A DNA stretch of 64,000 bases from Metarhizium brunneum (taxonomy: Eukaryota; Ascomycota; Sordariomycetes; Hypocreales; Clavicipitaceae): the NCBI RefSeq assembly GCF_013426205.1, contig NC_089428.1:2108001-2172000 (forward strand). The letters run 5' to 3'. Of the stretch, positions 11,819 through 23,959 are shown in pieces. How positions within the stretch are numbered: the first letter of the stretch is position 1; each line of letters begins with the position of its first letter. The translations under genes were made by a program, and so were the position numbers. Below the pieces are notes generated by a model, which was not told the DNA's origin, did not search any database, and saw only the letters and a list, made by a program, of their open reading frames with translations.

Positions 11819-12070
11819 GGTGCTTGTTTGCGCTGATGTAGCTTCTTTTGAAAATCTCACGATACTATAGAGAGCTGAGTTGTGGCTGGCAGGCATTGGG
11901 GCGCCATGTTACGGAGATTGGTCTCTTGTATATCTTTCCTGTATATTCTACAATCCTTTTTATCTTGCTTTGAATGAAAGACTATCTCATAGTTTAAATA
12001 TTTGGATAATATCACCGAGGGGCGATGTTATGATATGTCGCTGGTGAATATATAGCCTAATCGATATTTG

Positions 12071-12269
12071 TGTTACACGGAAATGGCCCAATGTCAAAGG
12101 TAACACCAGGGCTACGGTCACGGGATTAGGGCAGAAGACCCTCGCCGACTTCTTGTATTTATAGAGGCCTTTGGTCCCTCAAGGCCTTGAGGAAAACCAA
12201 GGACCTTTGCTACCAAAGACTGTTATTAGATGAATCGAGTCATTGCTCCAAGCGTAAAGCACTTGTCAC
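12071..12269 (+). repeat. MITE-like repeat, copy A
   Basis: One of six copies of a roughly 190-210 bp element in this window. Shared landmarks in order are gttacacggaaatggc, acaagggctacggtcacggg, ttcttgtatttatagagg, ccaaggacctttg, taccaaagactgttattag and a terminal cttgtcac. The ends form an imperfect inverted repeat (TGTTACACGG against TGTGACAAGG). This copy stops exactly where the polyketide synthase relic begins. Confidence 0.8.
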
Positions 12270-15200
12270 GGCAAGCTGGACCTGGTAGGCCAGCAGGTAA
12301 GCGATTGGAATCGCTTTGAAGCTTGGTGGCGAAATTTCCTTCGCGTTTCAGAAATATCCTGGATTGAAGACCATTCAGTGAATGGAAGGTTGATCTATCT
12401 AGGAGCTGGCATGATTGTCATGGCAGTAAATGCTGCGAATCAATTCACAAAGGCAAGCGATAGCGTTGTTGGATTCGACATAAGCGACCAGACGTGTCTT
12501 TCAAATGGCCCCTCAACGTCTGGTCTCACGAGACTCAGCCGGCGTGGAGATACAGTCCGTCATGCACCTGGCGTCCGAATCTGCAAAGCCTCTAAACCAA
12601 AGATCGCAGTTTCAAGTATTTTCATAGGCGGACGACGACTGGATGGAGTGCTGCAATGGATTCATCCGAGCGAGATATCAGCATGTCGCAAATGAGATTT
12701 AAAACGGCAAAGAACAGACCAAGGAGCTCGAGTCGTTTGTGCAACAGGCCGTGCCTCTCTAATGGAACAGGAATGCGTAATCCCCCTTGGCACAGGAAAT
12801 TGATGAACTGAACGACACTATCATTGCTCCCGGTGCAATTAGAGGCGACGGATTGTACCGAGAAACCTCCCCAGCGTCTAGCTCCCCGTGTAAGGCTGTG
12901 CTTGCTGGAGTTTTCGGAATCATCTACAGACGGGCATGCTTCAGGCAGGGGCCAGGCAACCAAGGAGAAATCAAGAAAATCAGGCCATCTAGAGATGTGT
13001 GTAGAGCTAGAAGCACCAGGTACAACCGAAAATACCAAATCCGTGGCACGCATTTACAGCCATCCCTAGAGCCGAGAAAAAAACCAAAGGAACCAGAATC
13101 CTTGTCACGTTGGATCCACCATGAACCTTGCAATCGGTCACAGCGGTCATATCGACAAGCTATTGGAAGCGTAAAGCCGTACGTGAAATCAGGACCGGAA
13201 CCCTAGAAGAGGCAATTACTTCGGAACAGAGGACCAGCACAATCTTCGTAGTCTTACCCGAGTTAGGCGGGCCATTCTTGTACTACCAGTCTGACCAGGA
13301 CAGCTTACGGCAGTTAAAAAACTCTGCTACAGTCTACTAATAACGTTCTATGGCCAACGTCTGCGGGCGAATCAAATACCGGCTTTCCAGGCTAGGCCTA
13401 ATCCACGGTCTCTCGCGAGCACTTCGCAATGAATACCCTCGTCTCAACATGACCGTTATTGCGGTCGATGCCAAGGTCGGGTTGTCTACACGACAAATAG
13501 GCGCCCTTACTCGGCTAGTATACGCGAAGCATGTTGAGCCCAACCTCTTCATATTTGGATGTGGAATATCTTGAGGTGGGAGAGACTTTGTACATTCCCC
13601 GCCTTATTCCTGCGACCAGGGTCATGCACGAGATACATCGGAATTCGACAAAACGCACCTCGGGCGAGGTGCTGATCAGGCATACGCCACCGCTCCCACT
13701 GACTATTCAGTCCGTCAGTGTTCTCGACGGTCTCTGCTTTGAAGAAGACCAAGTGTACCGGCTGCCTCCGGAAGCAGATGAGATATAAATGCGAAATCAC
13801 GCAATTGATCTGAACTTTAAAGACTACCTGACCGCGATGGGCAGAATTCCCCATGGTTTTGTGGAACAAGAAGATGCTGGTGTCGTTACTCGGCTAGAAT
13901 CCGATATTTATTCCAGGAAGGAGATCGTGTCGTCATGACGGCACCGTCGACGTTCAAAACATTGGCCAAGGGCAAGGTTGCTACCCGGATTCCCAATGAT
14001 GTGAGCTTTTCTCACGCGGCCGCAATACCGGCGCAGTTCGTTGCCGCATGGCAAGTGATACACCGCCTGGCTCGACTCGATGAAGGCGAGACGATTCTAA
14101 TTCATACGGCAGGCAATGGCACAGTACAGGCTGCGATTCAACTTGTCAAGTCACTCGGCGCCATTGTGTACGCAACCGTGGGATTGGCTGAGAAGAAACA
14201 ACTTATCATTGACGTATCTCGGGTTCCAGAAGAACACATTTTATATAGTCGGTACGCGAGCTTCGCCAAGGCCAAGCCGCGAATGGACGAGGCGTTGATG
14301 TGGTTGTCAACACGTTGGCAGGCGACGAGTTGCTCGCCTCTTTAGACTGCGTCGCGCCGCATGGTCCATTTGTCGAGATGGGCGAAAAGAAGCTCGTTTC
14401 AATCACCACCACACCCCTATCTGGCTCGGAGAAAACGTCTCGTTTATTGCAGTTGATGCGTCTGCCTGGCTCAAGGAGCGGTCTACCATCTCCCGTCGAG
14501 ACTCGCACGCCATCATGGACCTGTTTGGCCAAGGAAAACTTGACTCTGCCCTACCCTTGCACTTTTCTGATATATCGGAGATTGGTCAAGTCTTGAGAGG
14601 GATTCACCGAGGGGACAGTGTAGGCAAATTGGTATTCGATATGAGACCCAAATCACAAGTTCAGGTAAGAGAGACACAGCCAGCGATAGCAAGCGATGTA
14701 GAAACTAAACCAGCACCCGGGGTCTTTGGGCTTCAACCAGCACCAAACCCAGCTTTTACATGGATCCCAACGCGACATTTGTAATTGCAGGCGGACTCGG
14801 AGGCATCGGCCATGTCACGAAACCGGTGGACGAATTGCAGTCCAAGGGGGTGCGTGTAGAGACGCCAGCTTGTGATATCAGGGACTTGGAGCGCACGAGG
14901 GAGACCTTTGGCAAGCTGATGCCAGAAATGCCATCCACCAAAGGCGCTCTACAGATGTCCATCGTGGTAAGGGTAGAAAAATACACACGTTTACCTCGTT
15001 CCATCACGGCTTGCTAACCGCCTACTCGGTAGGACTGCCTCTTTGACGACCTAGAATACGACGACTGGTCGATTGCCGTGCGCTGCAAGACGGTGCGTCT
15101 GTGGTCCGCGAGAGGCCGCTGCAACGGTACAGGGTGGACTCCCTTCTGGTCATTGAGTTTTGGAATTGGATCGTGAAGGAGTTGGACGCAGATGTGGCTG

Positions 15201-15310
15201 TTTTCGAAGCCTAGGGATCGTCAGCCCGGGCACGCCGAGTATGCTGGTGGCTGGACGAAGCACCATCAAGCATGAGAAATGGTTCTTGGCGGAGCAATCT
15301 GTCAGTGTAT
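12270..15310 (+). pseudogene. Highly reducing polyketide synthase relic (DH-ER-KR-ACP end)
   Basis: Translating in shifting frames gives the C-terminal half of a fungal HR-PKS. DH comes first: SWIEDHSVNG with the catalytic His at about 12365, then GAGMIVMAVNAANQ. Next is the linker LIHGLSRALRNEYPRLNMTV at about 13400. ER covers 13800-14660: GDRVVMTAPSTFKTLAKGK, AAIPAQFVAAWQVIHRLARL and GETILIHTAGNGTVQAAIQL. KR covers 14760-15090: NATFVIAGGLGGIG, VRVETPACDIRDLE, then an intron at about 14965-15034 leading to DCLFDDLEYDDWSIAVRCKT. ACP at about 15125 has VDSLLVIE with the carrier serine. The short end contains STIKHEKW. KS and AT are absent, there is no room for a methyltransferase domain, the KR core is deleted after GGIGHVTK, and frameshifts and stops are many. 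The neighbouring P450 may be the only surviving tailoring gene. Confidence 0.88.
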
Positions 15311-16071
15311 GCCATCTTGTATGTTTGACGCTATTGGTACAGCGTCTTTCTTGAATATAGATGCGTATGTTGGAAATACCGACGTGGACGCCTTTTCTGT
15401 GCCCGGTACATGAACCTACTCGCACAGATTGTACAACTGTCACCAACCTCGTGAACCGTTGAGTCTCAGCGACCACTGGAGAGACGACCACTTGTTCCTC
15501 CTCCGGTTCTTCTGTCCAGCAGGTATAATCTGCGCGACCTGCGACGTAATTGCTATCAGATCCATTGTCTCATCAAACAGAAGCACCTGCAGATCCATCC
15601 TCCCAGATAGTGATGTTGGAGAGATAATATATCACGACGGTGCTTGCTATCATGACATGGTATTACCGTCTAGTTTGGTAGTTGTTTTTGGTTGGAGTAG
15701 TTGGTGACGGGGCCGCTCTTCTATTTAAGCCTTGACGGTCCGGACTCGGGCAGTAGAGCTGTGCAAAGGCGCCGAGAAAACTGTAAAAAAAATAGTAACC
15801 TGCCTGGCTAAACACTACATCAGAACACATCATCAAGTTGCCATCACCGTCATGTTGCGGTTATATCTCGACGCATAGTGGCTGCCGGTTCATCCATAAT
15901 GACGTCCTGTTTTCCCGAGGAAAGACTATCTCTAACCACCGCCATGCCCGTGACATACGATGATTTTGACCTCGAACACATGCAAACAGTGAGACCCTTT
16001 GATATTCTAATCGAGCACACCCAACAGAAATCCAAGAATGCTACTTCCAAGTTGGAGCCCACAGATAATTT
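15311..16071. other. Interval after the polyketide synthase relic
   Basis: No supported gene. A 73-residue frame at 15878-16099 runs into MITE copy B and has no recognisable domain. A run of eight or more A residues lies near 15784. Confidence 0.4.
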
Positions 16072-16277
16072 GCGACAAGGGCGGGGAAAGAGGGCTTAGA
16101 GCAATTCAGTTCAATTCAACTAATAACAGTCTTTGGTATCAAAGGTCCTTGGTTTTCCTTAAGGCCTTAGTCGCCAAGGACGTCTTTAAATACAAGAAGT
16201 CGGTGAGGGACTTTGCCCTAGGTCTCGTGACCGTAGCCCTTGTGCAACCTTTTGACATTGGGCCATTTCTGTGTAGC
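16072..16277 (-). repeat. MITE-like repeat, copy B
   Basis: Reverse-oriented copy of the six-member family: cgacaagggc at the left, ctttggtatcaaaggtccttgg in the middle and ccgtagcccttgtgcaacc to the right, ending ctgtgtagc. It is flanked on both sides by the 7-bp direct repeat ATAATTT (16065-16071 and 16278-16284), which fits a target-site duplication. Confidence 0.8.
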
Positions 16278-17523
16278 ATAATTTCTCGAGGTCATGTTGC
16301 CGTTGTGGCAGAGATGAAATCTGACTGGAGGGCATAGGGCCTGCACACTGCATTGTACTGTACGCTGACGCTTTGTCCTTGATACATCTTGGTCACATTT
16401 CGAAGCAGGCCCAAGGATGGTGATTACCCCATTACCGACGAGCTTACCGTTTACTAATGCGCAGCATGGGGAGATTGCGAAGGCTAGCCGGCCCTGTATG
16501 CCGGACAGCCCCAGCATCAGATAAATTAATTCATCTCCTTGTGCACCCGATGGTGCTCTTGAACTAGAGGATCATGTTGCTATTAATGTCCACGGCAGAA
16601 ATCCACTTTTTCCTGGTAATTTGTGATATATGATGCTTTTGGAACGCTCAGTGTTGTGGTGGTGGCCGATAAGGATGACCTCAAATTCGACGCCTTTCGC
16701 TTGCTTGTGGTGACATGTACACTCCCGCAGTGTCGAGGAAAGATGTCCGACTACCTCGTTACATAAATCTTTTCGGATTAGGCTCGGACTGTTCTTACTC
16801 TCTAATCGCTGGTGCATCTTGTCAATGTGGTGCGGCTATTGTGAGTTTCTCGTTAGACATGGTCTGAACAATTGTTGCCGAGATGTTGTCGGAATACATA
16901 CATGTATACATAACACAACATTTCGGCTGCTACGGTAAATCATCCGTGGGTGCTTAGACTTTTGCCCTGCAGTACAGTTGGTAAAATTCCAACAGATGAG
17001 GGCATCGTAGCCGAGGCCATGTTACTCTGCTCAAAGGTGTCTTGATGCATGATTCAGCTCAAAAAGCAGCCTGTTCCGAGGATGAGCCCGTAATCTCAAC
17101 CATGTCTCGCATACATCAGTCCATGCCCCGGAACCCGCAGTTGGCATTGATTGGCCGGCAATGTAATTGCCAGAAATGAAAACTTGTTGGCTCAGGTCGA
17201 CGGTGCAACCGCGATGTAATAACCCTGCACCGCAGAACCAATCAAGCTTTTCAAGATCAATTGATGACTTCTGATGCCCGTGCCTGCCTTGTCGCTGAAA
17301 AAAATGTCTCGGTCGGGCTTCTCCAGCCCACACCTCACACCTTCCGCCCCTCGAATCAAGCATCAACAAGTGCTGGTTCTGCCATCAACAACTTGTGATG
17401 ATGCGAAATATCATCCCGTTTCCTATCATTCCATAATTGGTGTGAGGCTCAGTACACGCAGATCGATTTCTCGCAACAGAGGCTCGGGTCCTAGACGGGG
17501 GGCTCTCCCGATTCTCACCCAGC
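16278..17523. other. Intergenic region upstream of the P450 gene
   Basis: About 1.2 kb with no recognisable gene or repeat on either strand. The right end presumably holds the P450 promoter and leader. Confidence 0.5.
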
Positions 17524-19213
17524 ATGAATTGGCCGTTGTCAAACGCGACTCTCGGCTCCGCGATGAGGGTTTTCTTCGAGTCAGTGGCGGGCAAAATCGC
17601 AATTGCCATCATCATTTTGGTCATATGCCAGAGAATGATATGCAGACCAAAGAAACACAACTTGTTTCCAGTCTATGCGACCATTGAGATTGCCGTGGCA
17701 AGCTACATTCTGCGCGGAGATGGCTTGGGTCGCCGAATTTTGTGAGTAGAACACCGATGATGCTGATCATCGCCCACGACGCCTAACACGATGCAGCTCG
17801 TCTGTCAGACGGTACGGAGGCTCTCTATTCGGCATCACGTCCACCCATCAAATCCTCGTCAATCTTCCCGGGCTGGATCGTTTCATGTCGCAGTCATTCC
17901 ACACCCTGACGGTCGTGCCCGTCCAGTACACCCTCCTCGCGCGAGTCTTTGGGGCCGTCGACTCACCAGACCTCGAGGTGAAGCTCGAAAAGTCCTTCAA
18001 GGATCTTCTCGCACCTGTCGAGCGGCTGTTCCTCAATGACGCCGCCGTCACCGCTGCGGTAGAAAAGGCCCGAGTAGAGGAGCGAGCAGCTTCGTTTGTG
18101 ACCTTTTCCACTGATCCCGCACACATGAAGCGGTGGGAACGCGCCGCCGACATTCGAGTGATTGCGCCCGGCCCCGGGAAGCGAGCCGTGGTCGAAGCGA
18201 ACCTCCAGAGCTTGGCCCGCGATTTCGGCGCCTGCATGGCAATCCCTCTCCTCTACGGCGAGGACTTCCTCAACCGGTATCAACAGCTGCTTGAAGACTT
18301 TTGGCTGTTTGACAATGGCTTCTTCCCGCTGTTGATGATAGGGGTTCCTCCCTGGGCTCCATTTAAGGCGATCAAGCAGGGGCGGGCGGCCCAAGCCCGA
18401 ATTCTGCGCGAAATAGAGGCCTTGTACCGGCGAATCGACCAGTATCAGCGAGGAGAGGACGTCGACTTTGGTGCCGACATGTCCGACGTCAGCAGCGCCG
18501 CATTGGGCCGAAATAGGGTATATGCGAGAGACGGTTGGTCATTTGCAGAACGCGCCTGGGGAGACTTTGGCATGTTATGGGGGCAGAATGCAAATACGCA
18601 CCCTTTGCTATTTTGGCTGCTCATCTACGTTTATTCGACGCCGGGCCTCTTGGGTCGAATCCGAGCCGAGCTGGCGCCCCATGTCTGCTTGTCCCGGGCA
18701 AACTCCCCCGAAATCATGTCGACGGACCTGGCTGCCCTCTCGCGCAACTGCCAGCTCCTGAAGGCTAGTATATTCGAGACGTATCGGCTGGTGAATGAGC
18801 CAACGTCGATTCGGTATGTTGCCAAGCCCACGACTCTCAACGATGGCGGAATCAAGCACAAGCTTCCATCTGGCATGTTTATATCCGCGCCGCTTTCGCT
18901 CATCAACCGCGACCCGTTGGTATTCGCGGACCCAGAACGTTTTGTCCCGGAGCGCTTTCTCGAAGTGGATTCAGAGTCTGGTAAATCTGTGGCGCGCTAT
19001 GGCAGACTCCAGCCCTGGGGCACTGGGCCAAGTATGTGCAAGGGGCGCACGTTTGCGGAAAGGGAGATTTTGTCTTTGGGTGCAGTTATTATTAGTATTT
19101 GGGATATCTCTCCTGCAAGCGGAGTGTGGGAGTTGCCGGCTATGATACCTGGGACTGGGGTGAAGAAGCCAAAAAGGGATGTGCGTGTGTTGATTTCGAG
19201 GAGAACTGTGTGA
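17524..19213 (+). CDS. Cytochrome P450 monooxygenase (membrane-anchored, CYP7/8-like fungal type)
   Basis: Exons 17524-17741 and 17797-19213 flank a 55-nt intron (gtgagt, ctaac, cag) and give 544 residues. An N-terminal anchor (KIAIAIIILVICQRMI, about residues 24-39) would hold it in the ER. I see the Arg-Tyr start RRYGGSLFGI, the I-helix WGQNANTHP (about 334-342), which lacks the usual A-G-x-D-T, the ExxR motif as FETYR (Glu about 400), the PERF motif as FVPERF, and the heme loop WGTGPSMCKGR with Cys near residue 487. The unusual I-helix resembles CYP7/CYP8-type enzymes, where an Asn replaces the acid or alcohol residues. It lies in the same direction as the dead PKS 2.2 kb upstream, so it may be a leftover tailoring oxidase, though the substrate is unknown. 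The coding sequence is intact. Confidence 0.92.
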
Positions 19214-19544
19214 TTTGTGGGCGCCAATCTCAGAATATTACAATACGCTATACTGATTTGTTATTTTGGAGTGTAGTCTTTTGTTTTCCATGGCTTTCTT
19301 GAACTGGAATCACTGCGCAGATAAATCTATGATATCTCGCTGCATTTGGGTATGTCATATGTACGCTCCTGCTAATGGCGTTGACGACCGGGACATGGTT
19401 TGTATGCACAAGGGTGCATGCACGGAAGTCCTCATCTATTGTCTCGGCCTTGTAGCAAGGTTTTGCGGCATTAGGAGTATAGTCGAAGTATCATTGACAA
19501 CACGGCCATGTAAACGTCGCTGATATGGCGCACATCATGGACTG

Positions 19545-19736
19545 TGTTACACGGAAATGGCGTTGGTTACACAAGGGCTACGGTCACGGGATTAGGGCAG
19601 AAGGCCCTCACCGACTTCTTGTATTTATAGAGGCTCCTTTGGTCAACGAGGCCTTGAGGAAAACCAAGGACCTTTGATACCAAAGATTGTTATTAGATGA
19701 ATTGATTTATTGCTCCAAGCCTAAGCCCTTGTCGCA
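19545..19736 (+). repeat. MITE-like repeat, copy C
   Basis: A near complete copy starting tgttacacggaaatggc and ending cccttgtcgcag. It lies 330 bp after the P450 stop codon. It contains ccttgaggaaaaccaagg and ctttgataccaaag, short internal inverted repeats that could fold into hairpins. Confidence 0.82.
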
Positions 19737-20242
19737 GACTGGGCAACACATGATGCGTTCTTCAGGAGCTCCGGGTACCTCTGTGGTCACTCTACAATCT
19801 ACTTTTATAGAAATCCAAAGTTTCACACCCTTCGCCTAAGGGCTCCTGGCCATATTTATGTTGCCTGTGGTCTGCGACGACTTACGAGAGGTCTGTTTCT
19901 GTATCATGTTCCCATGATACGGGTAAATAGGGCTTGCTCTTGAACCCGGCTACAAGTCCTTTTTCTCCTCTTCGGAGGATTGGTATATCGGACGCTTCTT
20001 TTGGGAATGTTCAATATTCAACAATCGAGTTGCGCATGGCCGTCGTGCCTGGCTCTAAAGGGCCAATGCGTATTCTATCTCAGGAGCCTACAAGGCAGAC
20101 GACGCCATGTTATATTTCGCAACTGATTTGTATTGGCTTTTTCAAGTCTGGAGATGAGCAAGTTTTCTTTTCGTGTCCACTAGTCCCGCTAGCTTCAGCT
20201 TTTATCGACGTTTAAGGATGAATTTGGATGCACTGCAAGATA
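19737..20242. other. Interval without a recognised gene
   Basis: A 93-residue plus-strand frame at 19934-20215 has no recognisable feature. Nothing else is seen. Confidence 0.4.
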
Positions 20243-20660
20243 TTATGAAGCATACTCACTACATACCCGGCGGATGGCATCGACTGGCAAGTCTTGTGCG
20301 CTGCCCTCGACCAGTGAGTCTTCATAGCTGGACTGAATGAATCCCTTACCGGTAAAGAGTAGGCGGTAGTCTGGGAGCAGCAATGTCGATTCTTCGGCGG
20401 TCGCGTCAGGAGCCGAGGGTAATAAAACCCATGGCGGGATCCAGAAAGATAGCATCACGACGCGTTCTGGTGGGATGCTTCCTACCAGAGAGAAATTAAA
20501 AGTTGAGGCTGAAGAATAATTGGCCCGTAAAAGTGACATCAGAGGCGCCAGACTGTCTCCTTGATTAACCAACACACCATGAACTCCTCGCTGAGCAAAA
20601 TCATGCGGCCCTCTATTATAGGAAACTGCAACACCGCTGAACCCTGAACAGTTACGTCAC
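20243..20660 (-). other. Possible minus-strand exon of an unrecognised protein
   Basis: The minus strand is open over about 135 codons and reads like protein: SGVAVSYNRGPHDFAQRGVH, then GVLVNQGDSLAPLMSLLRAN and ERVVMLSFWIPPWVLLPS. An acceptor-like site with a preceding gtaac branch motif lies at its 5' edge (about 20650), and a gtatgt...ttgcag intron-like stretch at its 3' edge (about 20265-20230). No ATG opens the frame, so it would be an internal exon or a gene relic. I do not recognise the family and assign no function. Confidence 0.25.
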
Positions 20661-22101
20661 TGGGACCCTCGCATGAGAACCTCGGCTGTGTTCGAAACGC
20701 CGCATTGTCTCAACTTTATCGCGACCCTTAAAACTCACGCGTCTACGCGGGGCGATGGCGATTTTTCCTCCGGGCCACTTGGATCGATGATGGATCGATG
20801 ATGATGCTTTGGCGGATCAGAAGGATGGGGAACAAAACTCGGCCTTGGGTGAGATTCATCGTTAGACTTTGTTTGTACTGCCACACGCTTGGCAAGGAAG
20901 GCCAATCTTCAGCTATGGTGAAGAAGCAATCAAACCGTGGCAACTCTGCATGTTCGGAACCAGACGTCTTGGAAGCATTCCATACTCGGCCTTTATTTTT
21001 TTGGGCTTCTTCTTTGCCCTCCTGGGCCTGCTAAATGGTCATCAACCCTGGCAAACACGGGCGCAGTCTGAATTCAGTAGAGAGGGTTAGGGTTAGTCGG
21101 GCCAACGCAACCGAACCGGTCAGCCTTGGACCGCCATGCAACCTACTCCATACTTTCTACTTCTTTCTTGACCCGACCGGTTCGCCGGGATACCCTTGGT
21201 TTCTGGCCCACCCGCCGGCTGAACGGTGCGGGCGGCCGGGGTTGTCATCCGTGCCAGTTCAATGCGTGTCCCATACAGCCACGATATTGGCCAACGGAAG
21301 TCCTGCTTTGCCGCCCCTTTACTGGATATAAGGGAACCGCGTCAAAGAAACATCAACGTATGGAAAATTTTGCTGCAAAGTCTTTTCAGTTGGCATTTGA
21401 CGCGATGGCGGCGTTGGATGGCAATTCTCTGTTGGGCAATATCATGATGTCATGCCCGTTTCAAATGCAGATTTATGAGGGCCACATTCACCTCTGGGCG
21501 TTGATCATGATGACTTCTGCGACTCCACTGTACGTCGCGTCAAGCTGCTAGTGCATGAACATGAACATGGCAATGTCCCGAGTTGTCGCGCGTATGCCAC
21601 ACTGCTTCATTTGCCACTTTGCCTGGGATCCAACGAATCATGTCGGCGGAGTGAACCCCGTAAAGCCGCTCTATAATGAAAAATCCGTGCTTCAGTTATA
21701 GGTGCTTGTCAGATCTGCCGTTGAGTCTTGTATATGGACAGGTTACATCATAGGAGCCATGGCGTATTAAAATCGGCTCAAGGGAGTAAGATAAGAGGCA
21801 CACTGACACCGGCACATTCAACTTGAACCCCATCCATCTCTAATATTCTCTTGCTTGTCTACGAAAGAAGAACAAGAAACACAGAGAACAACGAGTCCTC
21901 TGGCCTTTTATTTCATCCCAAGACTTGGTGTCTATTTTCTCGTCCTAGTCCTAGGTTTCTACCTTAGCCTGTGTGATCCCGCCTTGTGTTACAGAGGTTC
22001 TTCGCCTTTCAGACATCTTCAACTAAAGCGCTTCCGACTTTTCTTATTCATTTTCGGCTAGCTCGGCTCTATTTGTCTCTTGTCCTACTCACACAGTAGA
22101 C
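20661..22101. other. Intergenic region upstream of the aquaporin gene
   Basis: About 1.4 kb of short overlapping frames (for example 21126-21551, plus) without domains. A short ggatcgatgatggatcgatgatg duplication occurs near 20783 and two adjacent TTAGGG units occur at 21084-21096. The last 250 bp are C/T-rich and are the likely leader of the aquaporin gene. Confidence 0.45.
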
Positions 22102-23257
22102 ATGGCGACCCCCTCTGCGGCCCAGAATTTGGGTTCAGACATCTTCTTCAATACATCTGTGCCTACCCTTAAGCTTGATGTTGAAGACTCCATTTATCAC
22201 AATGATGAATCAACCAAAGGTTCAAATATGGAACAGCTTCGATGGCCTAGAATCCGAACTATCTGGCAGGATGGTTTTTCCGAGTTCTTTGGAACAATGA
22301 TTCTCGTTTTATTCGGCTTGGGCGCCACCGCACAGAGCGCCCTTACCAAAGGCGCAAAGGGCGACTATCAGAGCATTCTATGGGGATGGGGGCAAGTCTT
22401 GAAAGTCCTTTACAATAGTCCTGCGACAGTTGAGCTAACAGTATGAGATGTATAGAACTGGTGTTATGCTCGGGTCATACGTCAGCGGCAAGTCTGGCGG
22501 CCATATCAACCCGGCCGTTACCCTAGCAAGCTGTGTCTATCGTGGCCACCCTTGGCGAAAATTCCCCATCTACGCCCTGGCCCAAACACTTGGTGGTATA
22601 GTGGCCGCTGCCATCGTATATGGGAACTACCGCGTTGCTATTGATGAATTCGAGGGTGGCGTTGGCGTTCGCACCGTCTCTGGCCCTAATGCTACTGCCG
22701 ACCTATTTGCCACGTACCCCGCTGCTGCTTTTATATCACGTACCAGCATGTTCTTTGATGAATTCCTTGCTAGTTCAATTCTCCAGTTTATTATTTTTGC
22801 ATTGTCTGATGAATTTAATAATTTTGGTGCTGGCCCCCTCAAGCCCCTGGGCCTCTTCTTTCTTGTTCACGGCATTGGTGCTGGCTTTGGCTGGCAGACT
22901 GGTTATGCGATTAACCTCGCCCGTGACTTTGGCCCTCGACTGGTCACGTACATGGCTGGTTATGGCCCTGAAGTCTTTTCAGCCGGCGGCTATTACTTCT
23001 GGGTATGTACTTTTGCTCGCCGTCTCTTGCCTTTACTGGATAAGCAGCATTCGAAACTGACACTTAAATTATAGATACCTATAGTTGCCCCCTTCTTGGG
23101 CTGTCTAAGCGGTGGTTTTCTCTATGATGTCTTTATATACACCGGTGAATCGCCAATCAACTCCCCCTATTTTGGTTTTCGTCGGTTCCTCAGGCCTCGA
23201 TTTAATTGTTCGACATGTTCAGCCGCATGCAACAAGACGACTCACTCCCAGGTCTAG
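22102..23257 (+). CDS. Aquaglyceroporin (MIP family, Fps1-like)
   Basis: Exons 22102-22391, 22456-23002 and 23075-23257 join in frame to 339 residues. The first intron appears to be a GC-AG intron (gcaagt at 22392, branch gctaac, acceptor tatag), because this choice alone restores the conserved WGWGTGVMLGSYVSG. The channel signatures are the first NPA box in SGGHINPAVTLASC and the second, modified box NLA in GYAINLARDFGPR. That NLA version and the following Arg-Asp are typical of glycerol-conducting channels such as yeast Fps1. Several hydrophobic helices are visible (for example FFGTMILVLFGLGATAQSA, YALAQTLGGIVAAAIVYGNY). It should sit in the plasma membrane and pass glycerol or other small solutes in osmotic adjustment. 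The N-terminal tail of about 55 residues is short, without the long regulatory extension of yeast Fps1. The C-terminal residues after the last helix are less certain. Confidence 0.88.
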
Positions 23258-23652
23258 GGGCAGCATTCAATTTTTTTTCTTTTGTTTATACCAATGACAT
23301 TGAATGCCTGCGACGAGAAATGATTAAACAGCATACACGGAACAGTTGCGCAAAAATACGGAATTGAATGAGCAGGCAGAAGGACCAGAAAACGAGGTCA
23401 TCTCAGAAGAGCTTGTAATTAATCGGCGTGAGGATTATTTTGGGTTGGGTCGCGTTTCTTTTTTTTTTCTGTGTTTTTTTGGAAATATTTTTTTCTTTAA
23501 ATGGGTATTTATATGAGCCTATAATTGTACTTATATGATGCTTCTTTCTTGTCAAGCTTTATTACGCCAGAACTTCCACTGGTAGCAACTACAGTAAATA
23601 ATATTCAGATTTCCAATTTGAACTGTAGTCCTAGTATACCAAAAGCGCGAAC
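23258..23652. other. 3' flank of the aquaporin gene
   Basis: Non-coding, with T-rich runs (for example around 23456-23500) that fit a 3' UTR or transcription end. No gene is seen. Confidence 0.45.
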
Positions 23653-23859
23653 TGTGACAAGGGCTCAAGAGGGCTTGGAGCAATTAGCTCAATTCATCTA
23701 ATAACAGTCTTTGGTATCAAAGGTCCTTGGTTTTCCTTCCTTGGCTTTCCTCAAGGCCTCGTTGACCAAAGACCCTTTAAATACAAGGAGTCTGTGAAAG
23801 ACTTTGCCCTAGGTCTCGTGACCGTAGCCCTTGTGTAACCAGCCATTTCCGTGTAACAC
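23653..23859 (-). repeat. MITE-like repeat, copy D
   Basis: Full-length reverse copy with ends ctgtgacaagggc and ccgtgtaacac. The flanks AAGCGCGAA and AAGCTGCAA resemble a decayed target duplication. It carries a short extra stretch (ccttccttggctttcc) compared with the other copies. Confidence 0.82.
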
Positions 23860-23959
23860 AAGCTGCAAGAGTACAGCATGTGTGTACCGGTCTTTGGCAT
23901 GCTCCTATTCTGATACGTAGAGATATTCGAGTCAATATGTGTTCTTCATAGCATCCCCA

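Noticed and set aside
12270..15310. Several separate small genes in this interval
   Set aside because: The open frames follow each other in the exact order of HR-PKS domains, so they are pieces of one dead gene.
21084..21096. Two adjacent TTAGGG units (interstitial telomere repeat)
   Set aside because: Two units are too few to separate from chance, and nothing else suggests a former chromosome end.
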